From: Pseudomonadales bacterium
Lineage (GTDB): Bacteria; Pseudomonadota; Gammaproteobacteria; Pseudomonadales; Halieaceae
Direction: 5' to 3'
Assembly (NCBI GenBank): GCA_024234855.1
Contig: JACKNN010000006.1
Span: 1 to 64,000, forward strand
Length of the DNA stretch: 64,000 nucleotides
Shown here: one piece after another, positions 26,155 to 34,734 of the stretch
Layout of the letters: each line of letters begins with the position of its first letter
How positions within the stretch are numbered: the first letter of the stretch is position 1
Notes under the pieces: model-generated
What the model was told of the DNA's origin: nothing
Seen by the model: the letters and a program-made list of their open reading frames with translations, nothing else
Databases searched by the model: none
Made by a program: the position numbers and the translations under genes

Positions 26155-28461
26155 ATGCTGGATTCTGCAGGAAAGCGCCGTTTATCCCTGGTCATGGCAG
26201 CCCTGGCTTTCTGCGCAAGCTCTGCTGTTGCTGAGACTCCCAACCCCGAGCGCAATGCCTACTTCGGCGAGACCCACCTGCACACCAGTTGGTCGCCGGA
26301 CGCCTGGCTGTTCGGCAACAAACTCACCGGGCCGGCCGACGCCTACAAGTACGCCAGGGGTGAGACCATCAAGCATCCGCTCGGTTACGACATCAAGATT
26401 GATACACCGCTGGACTTTATGGGTGTCACCGACCACTCCGAGTATATCGGCATCAGCAAGATGGCGAACACACCCGGTTCGTTTGCCAGCAAACTGCCCC
26501 AGGTCCAGGGCCTGATCATGACCGATCCCAACAGCAAGGAGCAGCAGCAGCGCGCCTTCCTGACGATGGTGAGTTTGTTTTCGCAGCCTCCCATCAAGGA
26601 ACTCATGAAGCCCGAAGTTACCGGGCCGATCTGGAAGGAAAACATCAGTATCGCCGATGCCGCCAATGAACCCGGCAAGTTCACGGCATTTTGTTCCTAC
26701 GAGTGGACTTCGCAGACAGCGAACCGCAACCTGCACCGCAATATCTTTTTCCGTGACTGCGCCAAGGTGCCGGTGGCACCCTATACGGCACTCGATTCGT
26801 GGCATCCGGAAGAGCTGTGGAAGTGGATGGACGCCCAGCGCAAGGCGGGTAACGAACTGTTGGCCATTTCCCACAACGCCAACCTGTCCGACGGCTGGAT
26901 GTACCCCACCGATGTGGACAGCATGGGCCGGCCCATTGACGCCGCCTGGGCCGAATCGCGCATGCGCAACGAACGGCTGGTCGAAATCACGCAGATGAAG
27001 GGCCAGTCCGAGACCCACCCGCTGCTGTCGCCGAACGATGAATTCGCCAACTACGCAATCCTGAGCGTTCTGCTCGGACTGCCTGCGACAGAGGGACGCA
27101 TCAACAAGCTGATTGGCAGCTACGGTCGCCAGGCCCTCAAGGACGGCCTGGCGCTGCAGGATGTCCGGGGCTACAACCCCTATAAATTCGGCTTCGGTGC
27201 CGCCGCCGACTCACACAACAGCGCCGCGCCTTACCGACAGGACAATTTCTTCGGCGGTCATGCGATGGAAGACGGCACCGCCGAGACGCGTTTGTCAGGC
27301 CACAATTTTGCGGGAATCGACGTGCGCTACGAGAGCCCGGCTGGCCTGACCGGTGTCTGGGCGGAGGAAAACACCCGCGCGTCAATCTGGGATGCCATGC
27401 ACCGCAAGGAGACCTTCGGAGTCTCCGGCCCCCATATCAAAGTGCGTTTCTTCGGTGGCTGGGGCTACGACAGGGACACTCTCGCCAGCGAAGACTGGGT
27501 GAAGCGCTCCTACCAGACTGGCGTCCCCATGGGAGGTGACCTGCCACCCCTGAAGGGCAAGTCGCCGAGCTTCGTGCTGTGGGCCATCAAGGACCCGACC
27601 TCGGGCAACCTCGACCGAATACAGGTGGTCAAGGGCTGGACCCAGAATGGCCAGAGCTTTGAAAAGATCTACGACGTGGCCTGGGCCGGTGATCGCAAGC
27701 CGGGCAAATGGACGGGTCGCATCCCGGCCATCCAGAGCACCGTGGACATCGACGAGGCGACCTACACCAACACCGTGGGGGCAGTCGAGTTAAAGACGGT
27801 GTGGACCGACCCGGACTTCGACCCCAGCCTGCACGCCTTCTACTACGCCCGCGTACTGGAAATCCCGACCCCGCGCTGGAGCACGATCCAGGCCAGGCAG
27901 CTCGGGATTGCACCGCCTGACGTCGTACCTCCCACCGTGCAGGAGCGGGCCTGGAGCTCGCCCATCTGGTACACCCCGGATGCCAAGGCCCGCAAGGCCG
28001 CGCCACAGGGCATGACCGTGGCCGAGCTGAACAAGCGAGGCGGCGTGGCGCTGGACCAGGCCAGCCTGGAAAAGCTGCTGGTGGGCAAGGCCATCTGGCT
28101 GCGCAATAACGTGACCGGTGAGCAATTTAAAGCACTGTACACAAAAGAGGGCCAGAGCATTTTGCAGCACATCGGCAGTGAGAATGAAGTGCCCAGCCTG
28201 ACGGGCAATGTCGCGCTGGCCGGTTATCGCGGCGAAACCACCCCCTACCAGATTACCAACGGCAAACTGGTGACCACCCTCTCGCAGGCATCGCTGGAAA
28301 TCACCGTGTACAAACTCGGCGACAAATACTATGCGGCGCGCAGCAACGAATTTGGCTACGCCAACTACGAGTTTCTGGCCAAGCCGCCAGTGTTCCTGAA
28401 TCCATTGGGCAAGGGCGAAACCGCGGGCGGCGGGGAGGATCCGCACCCTGGTGGGGCATAA
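26155..28461 (+). CDS. DUF3604 protein, exported, PHP-like metal motifs
   Basis: A 768-residue protein with a signal peptide (about 1-26). The motifs H41-x-H43 (GETHLHTSWS), D93-H94 (GVTDHSEY), H240 (ISHNANLSDGW) and D352-x-H354 (AADSHNS) resemble the metal ligands of PHP-type phosphoesterases. Family DUF3604 has no settled function. ATG 26155 follows GGAG at 8 bases. It lies downstream of the AraC operator array and before a paralogue, so it is probably induced by an unknown substrate. Confidence 0.85.
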   Translation: MLDSAGKRRLSLVMAALAFCASSAVAETPNPERNAYFGETHLHTSWSPDAWLFGNKLTGPADAYKYARGETIKHPLGYDIKIDTPLDFMGVTDHSEYIGISKMANTPGSFASKLPQVQGLIMTDPNSKEQQQRAFLTMVSLFSQPPIKELMKPEVTGPIWKENISIADAANEPGKFTAFCSYEWTSQTANRNLHRNIFFRDCAKVPVAPYTALDSWHPEELWKWMDAQRKAGNELLAISHNANLSDGWMYPTDVDSMGRPIDAAWAESRMRNERLVEITQMKGQSETHPLLSPNDEFANYAILSVLLGLPATEGRINKLIGSYGRQALKDGLALQDVRGYNPYKFGFGAAADSHNSAAPYRQDNFFGGHAMEDGTAETRLSGHNFAGIDVRYESPAGLTGVWAEENTRASIWDAMHRKETFGVSGPHIKVRFFGGWGYDRDTLASEDWVKRSYQTGVPMGGDLPPLKGKSPSFVLWAIKDPTSGNLDRIQVVKGWTQNGQSFEKIYDVAWAGDRKPGKWTGRIPAIQSTVDIDEATYTNTVGAVELKTVWTDPDFDPSLHAFYYARVLEIPTPRWSTIQARQLGIAPPDVVPPTVQERAWSSPIWYTPDAKARKAAPQGMTVAELNKRGGVALDQASLEKLLVGKAIWLRNNVTGEQFKALYTKEGQSILQHIGSENEVPSLTGNVALAGYRGETTPYQITNGKLVTTLSQASLEITVYKLGDKYYAARSNEFGYANYEFLAKPPVFLNPLGKGETAGGGEDPHPGGA

Positions 28462-28542
28462 ATATTTGGCGGCGTTAACACCCAATCACTCGTACTCCGT
28501 ACCCGGTGTGTTGTTTTTTTTGATTAATAATCGGAATTCACC

Positions 28543-31140
28543 ATGAATCCCCTTACAACGAAGTATTCAGTGCTGGCCCTGCTGGCGACCAGCCTTGCCA
28601 GCGCATTGGTTGTGGCAGCGGAGAAGAACCCCGAGCGCAACGCCTACTTTGGCGAAACCCACCTGCACACCAGCTGGTCGGTCGATGCCTGGATCTTCGG
28701 CAATCGCATCACCGGCCCGGCCGACGCCTACAAGTACGCCAGGGGCGAGACCATCAAGCACCCGATGGGCTTCGACATCAGGATAGACACGCCGCTGGAT
28801 TTCATGGGCGTGACCGACCACTCGGAGTACGTCGGCGTCACCAAGCAGGCCAATACCCCGGGGTCCTACGTCAGCACGCTGCCCGCTGCGCAACCGCTGA
28901 TCATCAAGGACCCGAACAGCCAGGCGGACACCAACCGGGTGTTCTCCTACCTGCTCAAGCTGGCCGGCAGTGCACCGGTGGCGGCGTTGGTAGACCCGAA
29001 AGTGACGTCCACGGTATGGAAAGAAAACGTCAAGCTCGCCGACGAGGCCAATGAACCGGGCAAGTTCACCGCCTTCTGCGCCTATGAATGGACCTCGATG
29101 CCCAACCAGCGCAACCTGCACCGCAACGTGTTCTTCCGGGACTGCGCGAAGGTGCCGGACTATCCCTTCAGTGCGCTCGACTCCAAGGCTCCCACAGAGC
29201 TGTGGAAGTGGATGGATACGCAGCGCAAGTCCGGCAATGAGGTGCTCGCAATCTCTCACAATGCCAACGTCAGCGACGGCTGGATGTATCCGACCGACGT
29301 CGACCAGACCACCGGGCGACCGATCGACGCCGCCTGGGCCGAATCGCGCATGCGCAACGAGCGCCTTATCGAGATCAAGCAGGGCAAAGGGCAGTCGGAA
29401 ACGCATCCCCTGTTGTCGCCCAACGACGAGTTCGCAAACTACGAGATGTACCAGACCATCCTCGGCCTGCCGGCCGACGTCGGCCGTATCGACCGCATCC
29501 ACGGCAGCTTTGCGCGCCAGGCGCTGAAAGACGGTATCGCGATGCAGGACCAGCGCGGCTACAACCCCTACCGGTTCGGTATGGCCGGTGGCTCCGACTC
29601 CCACAACTCTGCCAGTGCCTACCGCCACGACAACTTCTTCGGTATGCATGGGGAGACGGACGGCACGGTCGAGCGGCGCTTCGCCGGCTTCCTGATTGGC
29701 GGCACGATGGACGTGCGACTGGAAAACCCCGGTGGGCTGACGGGGGTGTGGGCGGAGGAGAACACCCGTTCCTCGATCTGGGATGGCATGTATCGCAAGG
29801 AGACCTTCGGCGTCAGCGGTCCGCGCATGAAGGTGCGCCTGTTCGGCGGCTGGACTTATGACAAGGACATCCTGGACGCCAGTGACTGGGTCAAAAAGTC
29901 CTACGCCGCCGGCGTGCCGATGGGCGCGGACCTGCCCTCGATGCCCACCGGTGGCAAGGGCACGGCGCCGGCCTTCGTGGTCTGGGCGGTGAAGGATCCC
30001 AGCTCCGGTAATCTCGACCGGATCCAGATCATCAAGGGCTGGACGCAGAACGGGCAGAGTTTCGAGAAAGTCTACGACGTCGCCTGGTCCGGCGACCGCA
30101 AGCCCGACAAGTGGAGCGGCAAGGTTCCCGCTATCCGCAGCACAGTGGATATGGAAGAGGCCACCTATACCAATGATGTCGGCGCGACCGAACTGAAGAC
30201 GGTGTGGACCGATCCCGAGTTCGACGCCAGCCAGCACGCCTTCTACTACGCACGCGTACTCGAGATCCCGACACCGCGCTGGACGCTGATCCAGGCTGTC
30301 CAGTCCGGGTTGGCGCCACCCAACACCGTGCCGCTGACGGGGCAGGAGCGCGCCTGGAGTTCGCCCATCTGGTACACGCCATCTGCTGAAGCGCGCAAGC
30401 AGGCGCCGGCGGGCATGACCGTCGCCGCTCTCCAGACGAAGGGCGCCAAAGCACTGGATGAGGCACAGCTGAAAGAACTTATCGTCGGCAAGGCCTTCTG
30501 GATGCGCAACAACGTCACCGGTGACCAGTTCAGCCAGAACTTCACTACCGAGGGTAATGCCATCCTGTTCCGGGTGGGCGCGAACGCGAACATGCCCAGC
30601 GCGTTTGGTAATGTGGACCGCGACGGCTACCAGGGTACCAACTACACCTACCGCATCGAGGGCAACGAACTCGTCATCCCGGTGGCGCAGGAGCCGTATT
30701 CATACCGGTTCTACCAGCAGGGTGACAGCTATTACGCCGCGCGCAGTAACGAGTTCGGCTACGCCAACTACGAGATCATTCCCGCGCCGCAGGTTGCCAC
30801 CAACCCGCTGACCGCGGTGTCCAATCTGTTCTCGATTGAACTGGGGCTGACACAGGCGCAGAAGCAACAGATCGTGCCGATGCTGGAGCAGGAGCTGAAA
30901 CAACTCAGCGCGGTCGGCAAGGATGCCAGGCTCAGCGGCGAGCAGAAGCTCGAGGCGCTGCGCAAGATGGGGGTGTCCTTCGAGGCTAAAGTGTCGCCGC
31001 TCTTGAACGAGGCGCAGCAGCAGAAGTTCCAGGCCGTGCGCGAGCACCTGCGCGAGCGTCTGCTTGAAGCCGCGGGCGAAAAAGCCCTGAAGGCCGCTGA
31101 GCTGAAGGCCATGGCGCTCTTCCCCGACGTACATAATTAG
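28543..31140 (+). CDS. DUF3604 protein with C-terminal Spy/CpxP-like helical tail
   Basis: A close paralogue of the preceding protein with signal peptide and the same HLHTSWS, VTDHSEY, SHNANVSDGW and DSHNS motifs. It differs by about 100 extra residues at the C-terminus (from ~765) that are helical and carry two LTxxQ-like motifs (GLTQAQ near 768, LNEAQ near 821), as in the periplasmic Spy/CpxP group. The tail may add a chaperone or metal-binding role. The gap to the first copy is 81 bases. Confidence 0.85.
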   Translation: MNPLTTKYSVLALLATSLASALVVAAEKNPERNAYFGETHLHTSWSVDAWIFGNRITGPADAYKYARGETIKHPMGFDIRIDTPLDFMGVTDHSEYVGVTKQANTPGSYVSTLPAAQPLIIKDPNSQADTNRVFSYLLKLAGSAPVAALVDPKVTSTVWKENVKLADEANEPGKFTAFCAYEWTSMPNQRNLHRNVFFRDCAKVPDYPFSALDSKAPTELWKWMDTQRKSGNEVLAISHNANVSDGWMYPTDVDQTTGRPIDAAWAESRMRNERLIEIKQGKGQSETHPLLSPNDEFANYEMYQTILGLPADVGRIDRIHGSFARQALKDGIAMQDQRGYNPYRFGMAGGSDSHNSASAYRHDNFFGMHGETDGTVERRFAGFLIGGTMDVRLENPGGLTGVWAEENTRSSIWDGMYRKETFGVSGPRMKVRLFGGWTYDKDILDASDWVKKSYAAGVPMGADLPSMPTGGKGTAPAFVVWAVKDPSSGNLDRIQIIKGWTQNGQSFEKVYDVAWSGDRKPDKWSGKVPAIRSTVDMEEATYTNDVGATELKTVWTDPEFDASQHAFYYARVLEIPTPRWTLIQAVQSGLAPPNTVPLTGQERAWSSPIWYTPSAEARKQAPAGMTVAALQTKGAKALDEAQLKELIVGKAFWMRNNVTGDQFSQNFTTEGNAILFRVGANANMPSAFGNVDRDGYQGTNYTYRIEGNELVIPVAQEPYSYRFYQQGDSYYAARSNEFGYANYEIIPAPQVATNPLTAVSNLFSIELGLTQAQKQQIVPMLEQELKQLSAVGKDARLSGEQKLEALRKMGVSFEAKVSPLLNEAQQQKFQAVREHLRERLLEAAGEKALKAAELKAMALFPDVHN

Positions 31141-31161
31141 CGTCGGGGAGGGTTCTTTTTT
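31122..31161 (+). terminator. Hairpin with T-run after second DUF3604 gene
   Basis: CCCCGACG (31122-31129) pairs with CGTCGGGG (31141-31148) across the stop codon; a run of T follows after seven bases. The spacing is loose, so it may only attenuate transcription into the next gene. Confidence 0.45.
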
Positions 31162-31198
31162 TGCCCCTGTCAGGCGTAATCAAGAAAAGGAAATTTTA

Positions 31199-32161
31199 GT
31201 GTCTTCACCCAACCCGGCGCAGCCTGCGCAGCTGCGTCAAATCCCTGTCATGGCCCTCAGTCGCTGGCTGCGCGAGCCGCTGCTCCACTTCCTGCTGCTG
31301 GGCGCAGCGCTCTTTGCCGCCTGGAATTATTTCGAACCGGACCTGGCGCCAGGTGCGGCGGCTACCGAAATTCGCCTGACGCCGGACGATGTGCTCGCCA
31401 TGTGGACTTTCTTTAATTCCCAGTGGCAGCGCGCACCAACGGCTGAAGAGTTTGGCCGGATGGTTGAGAACAAGGTGCAGGAGGAAGTGCTCTACCGCGA
31501 AGCTGTCGCGATGGGCCTGGACAAGGACGACACCATCGTCAAGCGGCGCATGGCCCAGAAGCTGCAATTCCTGGCGGAGGACGTGGCGGCTGCCTACGAA
31601 CCCGGTGATGCGGAACTCGAGGACTGGTACGCCGCCAATGCCGACAAATTCGCCCTTCCCGGCCGGATCAGTTTCCGCCAGCTCTACTTCTCCCCGGACG
31701 AGCGCGGCAGGCAGGCCTATGCTGACGCGCAGGCGGCACTTGCGACCCTCACCGATCAATCGGTGGACACGGAACTGGCCGCGAGCTTCGGCGATTCCTT
31801 CATGCTGCAGAACTATTACGCCGACCGCACGCCCGAGCAGGTTGCCAAGGAGTTTGGTCCCGTCTTCGCGCAGGCGGTTTTTGGCGCCGCCACCGGCAGC
31901 TGGCAGGGGCCGGTTGAATCCGGCTTCGGCTGGCACCTGGTATTCGTGGACTCCTTTGTGCCCGGGCGCCAACCCGCCTATGCCGAGGTGGCGCCCGAGG
32001 TGAAAACCGCCTGGCTGGCGCAGCAAAAGGTGGAGGCCTGGCGCAAGGCCTATGACGCGATGCGCGCCAAGTACACCGTGGTATTGCCCGTGTTGCCGGA
32101 CTCTGTCGATGGACTGCCGGCAGCACCGGTGGCCAGTGGCGACGACCAGGCATCGCAATGA
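31199..32161 (+). CDS. Parvulin-type peptidyl-prolyl isomerase, membrane-anchored
   Basis: A 320-residue protein with one N-terminal membrane helix (LLHFLLLGAALFAAWNYF) and a periplasmic part: a SurA/PpiD-like helical region (to about 150) and a PpiC-type domain (about 150-265; ISFRQLYFS, then GPVESGFGWHLVFVDSF). The start is GTG 31199 with AAAGGA before it. It overlaps the HupE-like gene by ATGA. It may help fold the exported DUF3604 proteins, which is inference from position. Confidence 0.85.
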   Translation: MSSPNPAQPAQLRQIPVMALSRWLREPLLHFLLLGAALFAAWNYFEPDLAPGAAATEIRLTPDDVLAMWTFFNSQWQRAPTAEEFGRMVENKVQEEVLYREAVAMGLDKDDTIVKRRMAQKLQFLAEDVAAAYEPGDAELEDWYAANADKFALPGRISFRQLYFSPDERGRQAYADAQAALATLTDQSVDTELAASFGDSFMLQNYYADRTPEQVAKEFGPVFAQAVFGAATGSWQGPVESGFGWHLVFVDSFVPGRQPAYAEVAPEVKTAWLAQQKVEAWRKAYDAMRAKYTVVLPVLPDSVDGLPAAPVASGDDQASQ

Positions 32162-33195
32162 GCAGCAGGCTCCCTCCTATTCGCTTCAGCCCGGGCCGTT
32201 TGCTGGGATTGTTGACCCTGTTGTGCCTGATCGCCCTGCCTGCCGCCCAGGCCCATGAGGCGCGCCCGGCCTACCTGGAACTCACAGAAACTGCCCCGGG
32301 CCAATACACCGTGCTGTGGCGCACGCCGGTGCTCGCCGGTCGGCCCCTGCCGCTGGCACTCACGCTGCCCGAGGATGTTAACAACTTGCGCGAACCCATC
32401 GTGCAGGAACTGACTGACTCCCTGGTGGAGCGGCGTTGGATTGACGCGGGCCCCGGCGGGCTGGCCGGCAAGCGCATCACCTTCACCGGCCTGCAGTTCA
32501 CGATCACCGATGTGCTGGCGCGGGTGCAGTTGCAGGACGGTCGCAGCTGGACAATTATTGCGCGCCCGGCCCAGCCCTGGATCGAAATTACCGCCGCCCT
32601 GTCCGGCTGGCAGGTAGCCAGTGAGTACATCGTCCAGGGTATGCGCCACATCCTGTTTGGCCCCGACCACCTGTTGTTTGTGCTTGGCCTGTTACTCATT
32701 GTGCGGGATGGCTGGACCCTGGTAAAAACCATCACGGCCTTCACGGTGGCCCACAGCCTGACCCTGACGGCGGCGACCCTGGGTTACGTGTCCATCCCGG
32801 GGCCACCCCTGGAGGCGGCAATCGCACTCAGCATTCTCTTTTTGGGCCCGGAGATCCTGCGGCGCTGGCGCGGCGAAACGAGTTTTACCCTTCGCCATCC
32901 CTGGGTGGTCGCCTTCGCCTTTGGCCTGTTGCACGGTTTCGGCTTTGCCGGCGCACTCAGCAGTGCCGGCCTGCCGCAGTCGGATATTCCGATTGCGCTG
33001 TTTTGCTTCAACATCGGTGTCGAGATCGGTCAACTGTGCTTTGTCGGTTTGGTGCTCGCACTGGCGCACGCGATCCGCTCGCTATCGATGAGCTGGCCCC
33101 GCTGGGTTCAACTGTTGCCGGGTTATGCGATCGGGTCGATGGGTGCTTTCTGGACCATCGAGCGCATGAACGTGCTTGTGCACGCGTTACGTTGA
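32158..33195 (+). CDS. HupE/UreJ-family membrane protein
   Basis: A 345-residue protein with a signal peptide ending near AAQAHEARP, a periplasmic beta-rich part, and then about six or seven membrane helices. The motif GMRHILFGPDHLLFVLGLLL is the HupE/UreJ metal-site helix and LLHGFGFAGAL follows. The family is linked to nickel or cobalt uptake but its role outside hydrogenase and urease loci is unknown. It overlaps the isomerase gene and ends the DUF3604 operon. Confidence 0.88.
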   Translation: MSSRLPPIRFSPGRLLGLLTLLCLIALPAAQAHEARPAYLELTETAPGQYTVLWRTPVLAGRPLPLALTLPEDVNNLREPIVQELTDSLVERRWIDAGPGGLAGKRITFTGLQFTITDVLARVQLQDGRSWTIIARPAQPWIEITAALSGWQVASEYIVQGMRHILFGPDHLLFVLGLLLIVRDGWTLVKTITAFTVAHSLTLTAATLGYVSIPGPPLEAAIALSILFLGPEILRRWRGETSFTLRHPWVVAFAFGLLHGFGFAGALSSAGLPQSDIPIALFCFNIGVEIGQLCFVGLVLALAHAIRSLSMSWPRWVQLLPGYAIGSMGAFWTIERMNVLVHALR

Positions 33196-33309
33196 TCGAA
33201 ATCGGAAGGAGTGGCATCAGGGTGTCACGACGCCCCACAGTTTCCGCCGGGCAAGGCTGACGATGAAGTCGTCCGGGATGCCAGCCGAGTTTACAGTTTG
33301 GCCAGGTTG

Positions 33310-33391
33310 TCAGGTTTGCAGCGGTTTGGCCAGCACCGGGGCAGCGAATGGGTGCTCGCGAGAAGTCCCGCCTTCGGATCAGCAAACCTGA
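33310..33391. other. Structured 82-base element of unknown role
   Basis: TCAGGTTTGC (33310-33319) and GCAAACCTGA (33382-33391) form a perfect 10-bp outer stem enclosing AGCACC/GGGTGCT arms. Inside lies a 15-base block (33363-33377) identical to part of the tRNA-Leu 3' scar at 17009-17023. The rest of the 317-base gap (33196-33512) shows no gene that I recognise. Confidence 0.35.
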
Positions 33392-33512
33392 AACGCCCTG
33401 ACGTGGCCGGGAAAGAGTAATCAGGCACAGTTCAGACCGACGCTGCTAATACCGCTGAGGACGCAGACGTGCAACCGTGAAGAAAGCAATGTTGTGTTGC
33501 TGATAAGCCAGA

Positions 33513-34463
33513 TTAACAATAAATAGCGGCCAGTTCTTGTTCGCGCTGAGTGAACTGGGCCTCCACTGCACGAATTTCAGCTATGAATGCCAGGGCGGCG
33601 GGGGAAAGAGAGTGCGTCCTCAGGCTAAGCAAGCCGTACCTGCCACCGAAAGCCAGGTCGGGCAGCGGCAGCATTGTGCCCGCTGCCAGCTCCGCTTCCA
33701 CCAGTGCCAGGGAGGCCACAACCAACACATCCTTACCCTTGGTAAAACCGCTCAGGTTAATGGGCAGATCCAGTTTTACACTGGGCACGAAGTCGCCATT
33801 GAGCGGGTCGATATGACCGGCGGGGCAGGGCTGGCGCGGGAACCCGCTGCTGAGGCGAGCGGGTACCCGCGAGCTTGCCCAGGGGAACTGAAGGCTGTCT
33901 GCCAGGGTAATGCGCGAGCGGTGCAGGATAGGATGCCCCGGGTCACAGAACAGGCGGGCGGTGTGGGTGCCCAGAACTTCGAATTGGAACCGCGTATCCG
34001 TTTCCAATTCGTTTTGCTCGGCAACGCCAAAATCCACGCGGCGTTCGATCACCGCATCCAGCACTTCACGCCAGTCCCTGACCTCAAGAGACAGTTGTAT
34101 TTTGGGGTGTTTCGCGAGCAGCCGACCAGCCGCCGGGTAGCCGGATATGACACTGGGAAAAGGACCGAACCTGACGTTGACCAGCCCGGCATCAAGTTCG
34201 TTCAGCGATCGTAGATTAACCAACATCTCCTTCTGGCTGTTTAACATCTGCGTGCCGTGTTGCATGACTATCTCGCCATAGGTCGTGGGTACCACCCTGT
34301 CGCGCTGGCGATCCAGCAGTTTTACACCAAGCGCGGCCTCAAGCCCCTGAATGCTTTTTGACAGCGCGGGTTGCGAGATGCCCAGTGAGGCCGCAGCCAG
34401 GCCAAAATGCCCGTGGCGAACAACGCTGAGCAGGTGTGTCAGGCGGGTTTCGGTTATGACCAT
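33513..34463 (-). CDS. LysR-family transcriptional regulator
   Basis: A 316-residue LysR protein: N-terminal winged helix (LLSVVRHGHFGLAAASLGIS, then QPALSKSIQGLEAALGVKLL) and a two-lobed effector domain (about 95-300). ATG 34463 is the normal family start; an upstream in-frame codon would add 17 non-conserved residues. It is divergent from the arylsulfatase gene, with 271 bases between starts, and most likely controls it. Confidence 0.92.
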   Translation of the reverse strand: MVITETRLTHLLSVVRHGHFGLAAASLGISQPALSKSIQGLEAALGVKLLDRQRDRVVPTTYGEIVMQHGTQMLNSQKEMLVNLRSLNELDAGLVNVRFGPFPSVISGYPAAGRLLAKHPKIQLSLEVRDWREVLDAVIERRVDFGVAEQNELETDTRFQFEVLGTHTARLFCDPGHPILHRSRITLADSLQFPWASSRVPARLSSGFPRQPCPAGHIDPLNGDFVPSVKLDLPINLSGFTKGKDVLVVASLALVEAELAAGTMLPLPDLAFGGRYGLLSLRTHSLSPAALAFIAEIRAVEAQFTQREQELAAIYC

Positions 34464-34598
34464 ATAGTGTCCGGTGTATTGACTGACGGGCTGCCCTTGT
34501 AACAAATGCCCCACGCAGGTAATTGCGCGGGTATTGGGTCAAACGGGACTTCAAAATAGCATATAGGTTATGAGTTGAGATGCTTCAATATATTTCCC

Positions 34599-34610
34599 TT
34601 TATCGATAAA
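34599..34610. promoter_or_regulatory. Perfect palindrome in lysR/arylsulfatase intergenic region
   Basis: TTTATCGATAAA is a perfect 12-base palindrome between the two divergent genes. It is AT-rich and could be part of a LysR site, though it lacks the usual T-N11-A shape by itself. Confidence 0.35.
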
Positions 34611-34734
34611 TGCCACTAAGCTTTAGACCGTGATAGGCTATGAGGCCTTCAAGTCTCAGCCGGCACCGCGTGGGGAACGCTCCAACGTCAGTTGGAGCAT
34701 CAAAAAAGACTACTCTGTTTGGCAGGAGCTTGAC

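Noticed and set aside
28483..28520. Terminator between the two DUF3604 genes
   Set aside because: There is a T-run but the arms (AACACC/GGTGTG) are short and far apart; not convincing.
28567..30237. Very long antisense frame opposite the second DUF3604 gene
   Set aside because: A by-product of GC-rich codon use; no domain and no start context. The same holds for the antisense frames opposite hsdR, nusA and pnp.
33211..33420. 69-codon frame after the HupE-like gene
   Set aside because: It lies across the structured element, has no recognised family and no ribosome site.
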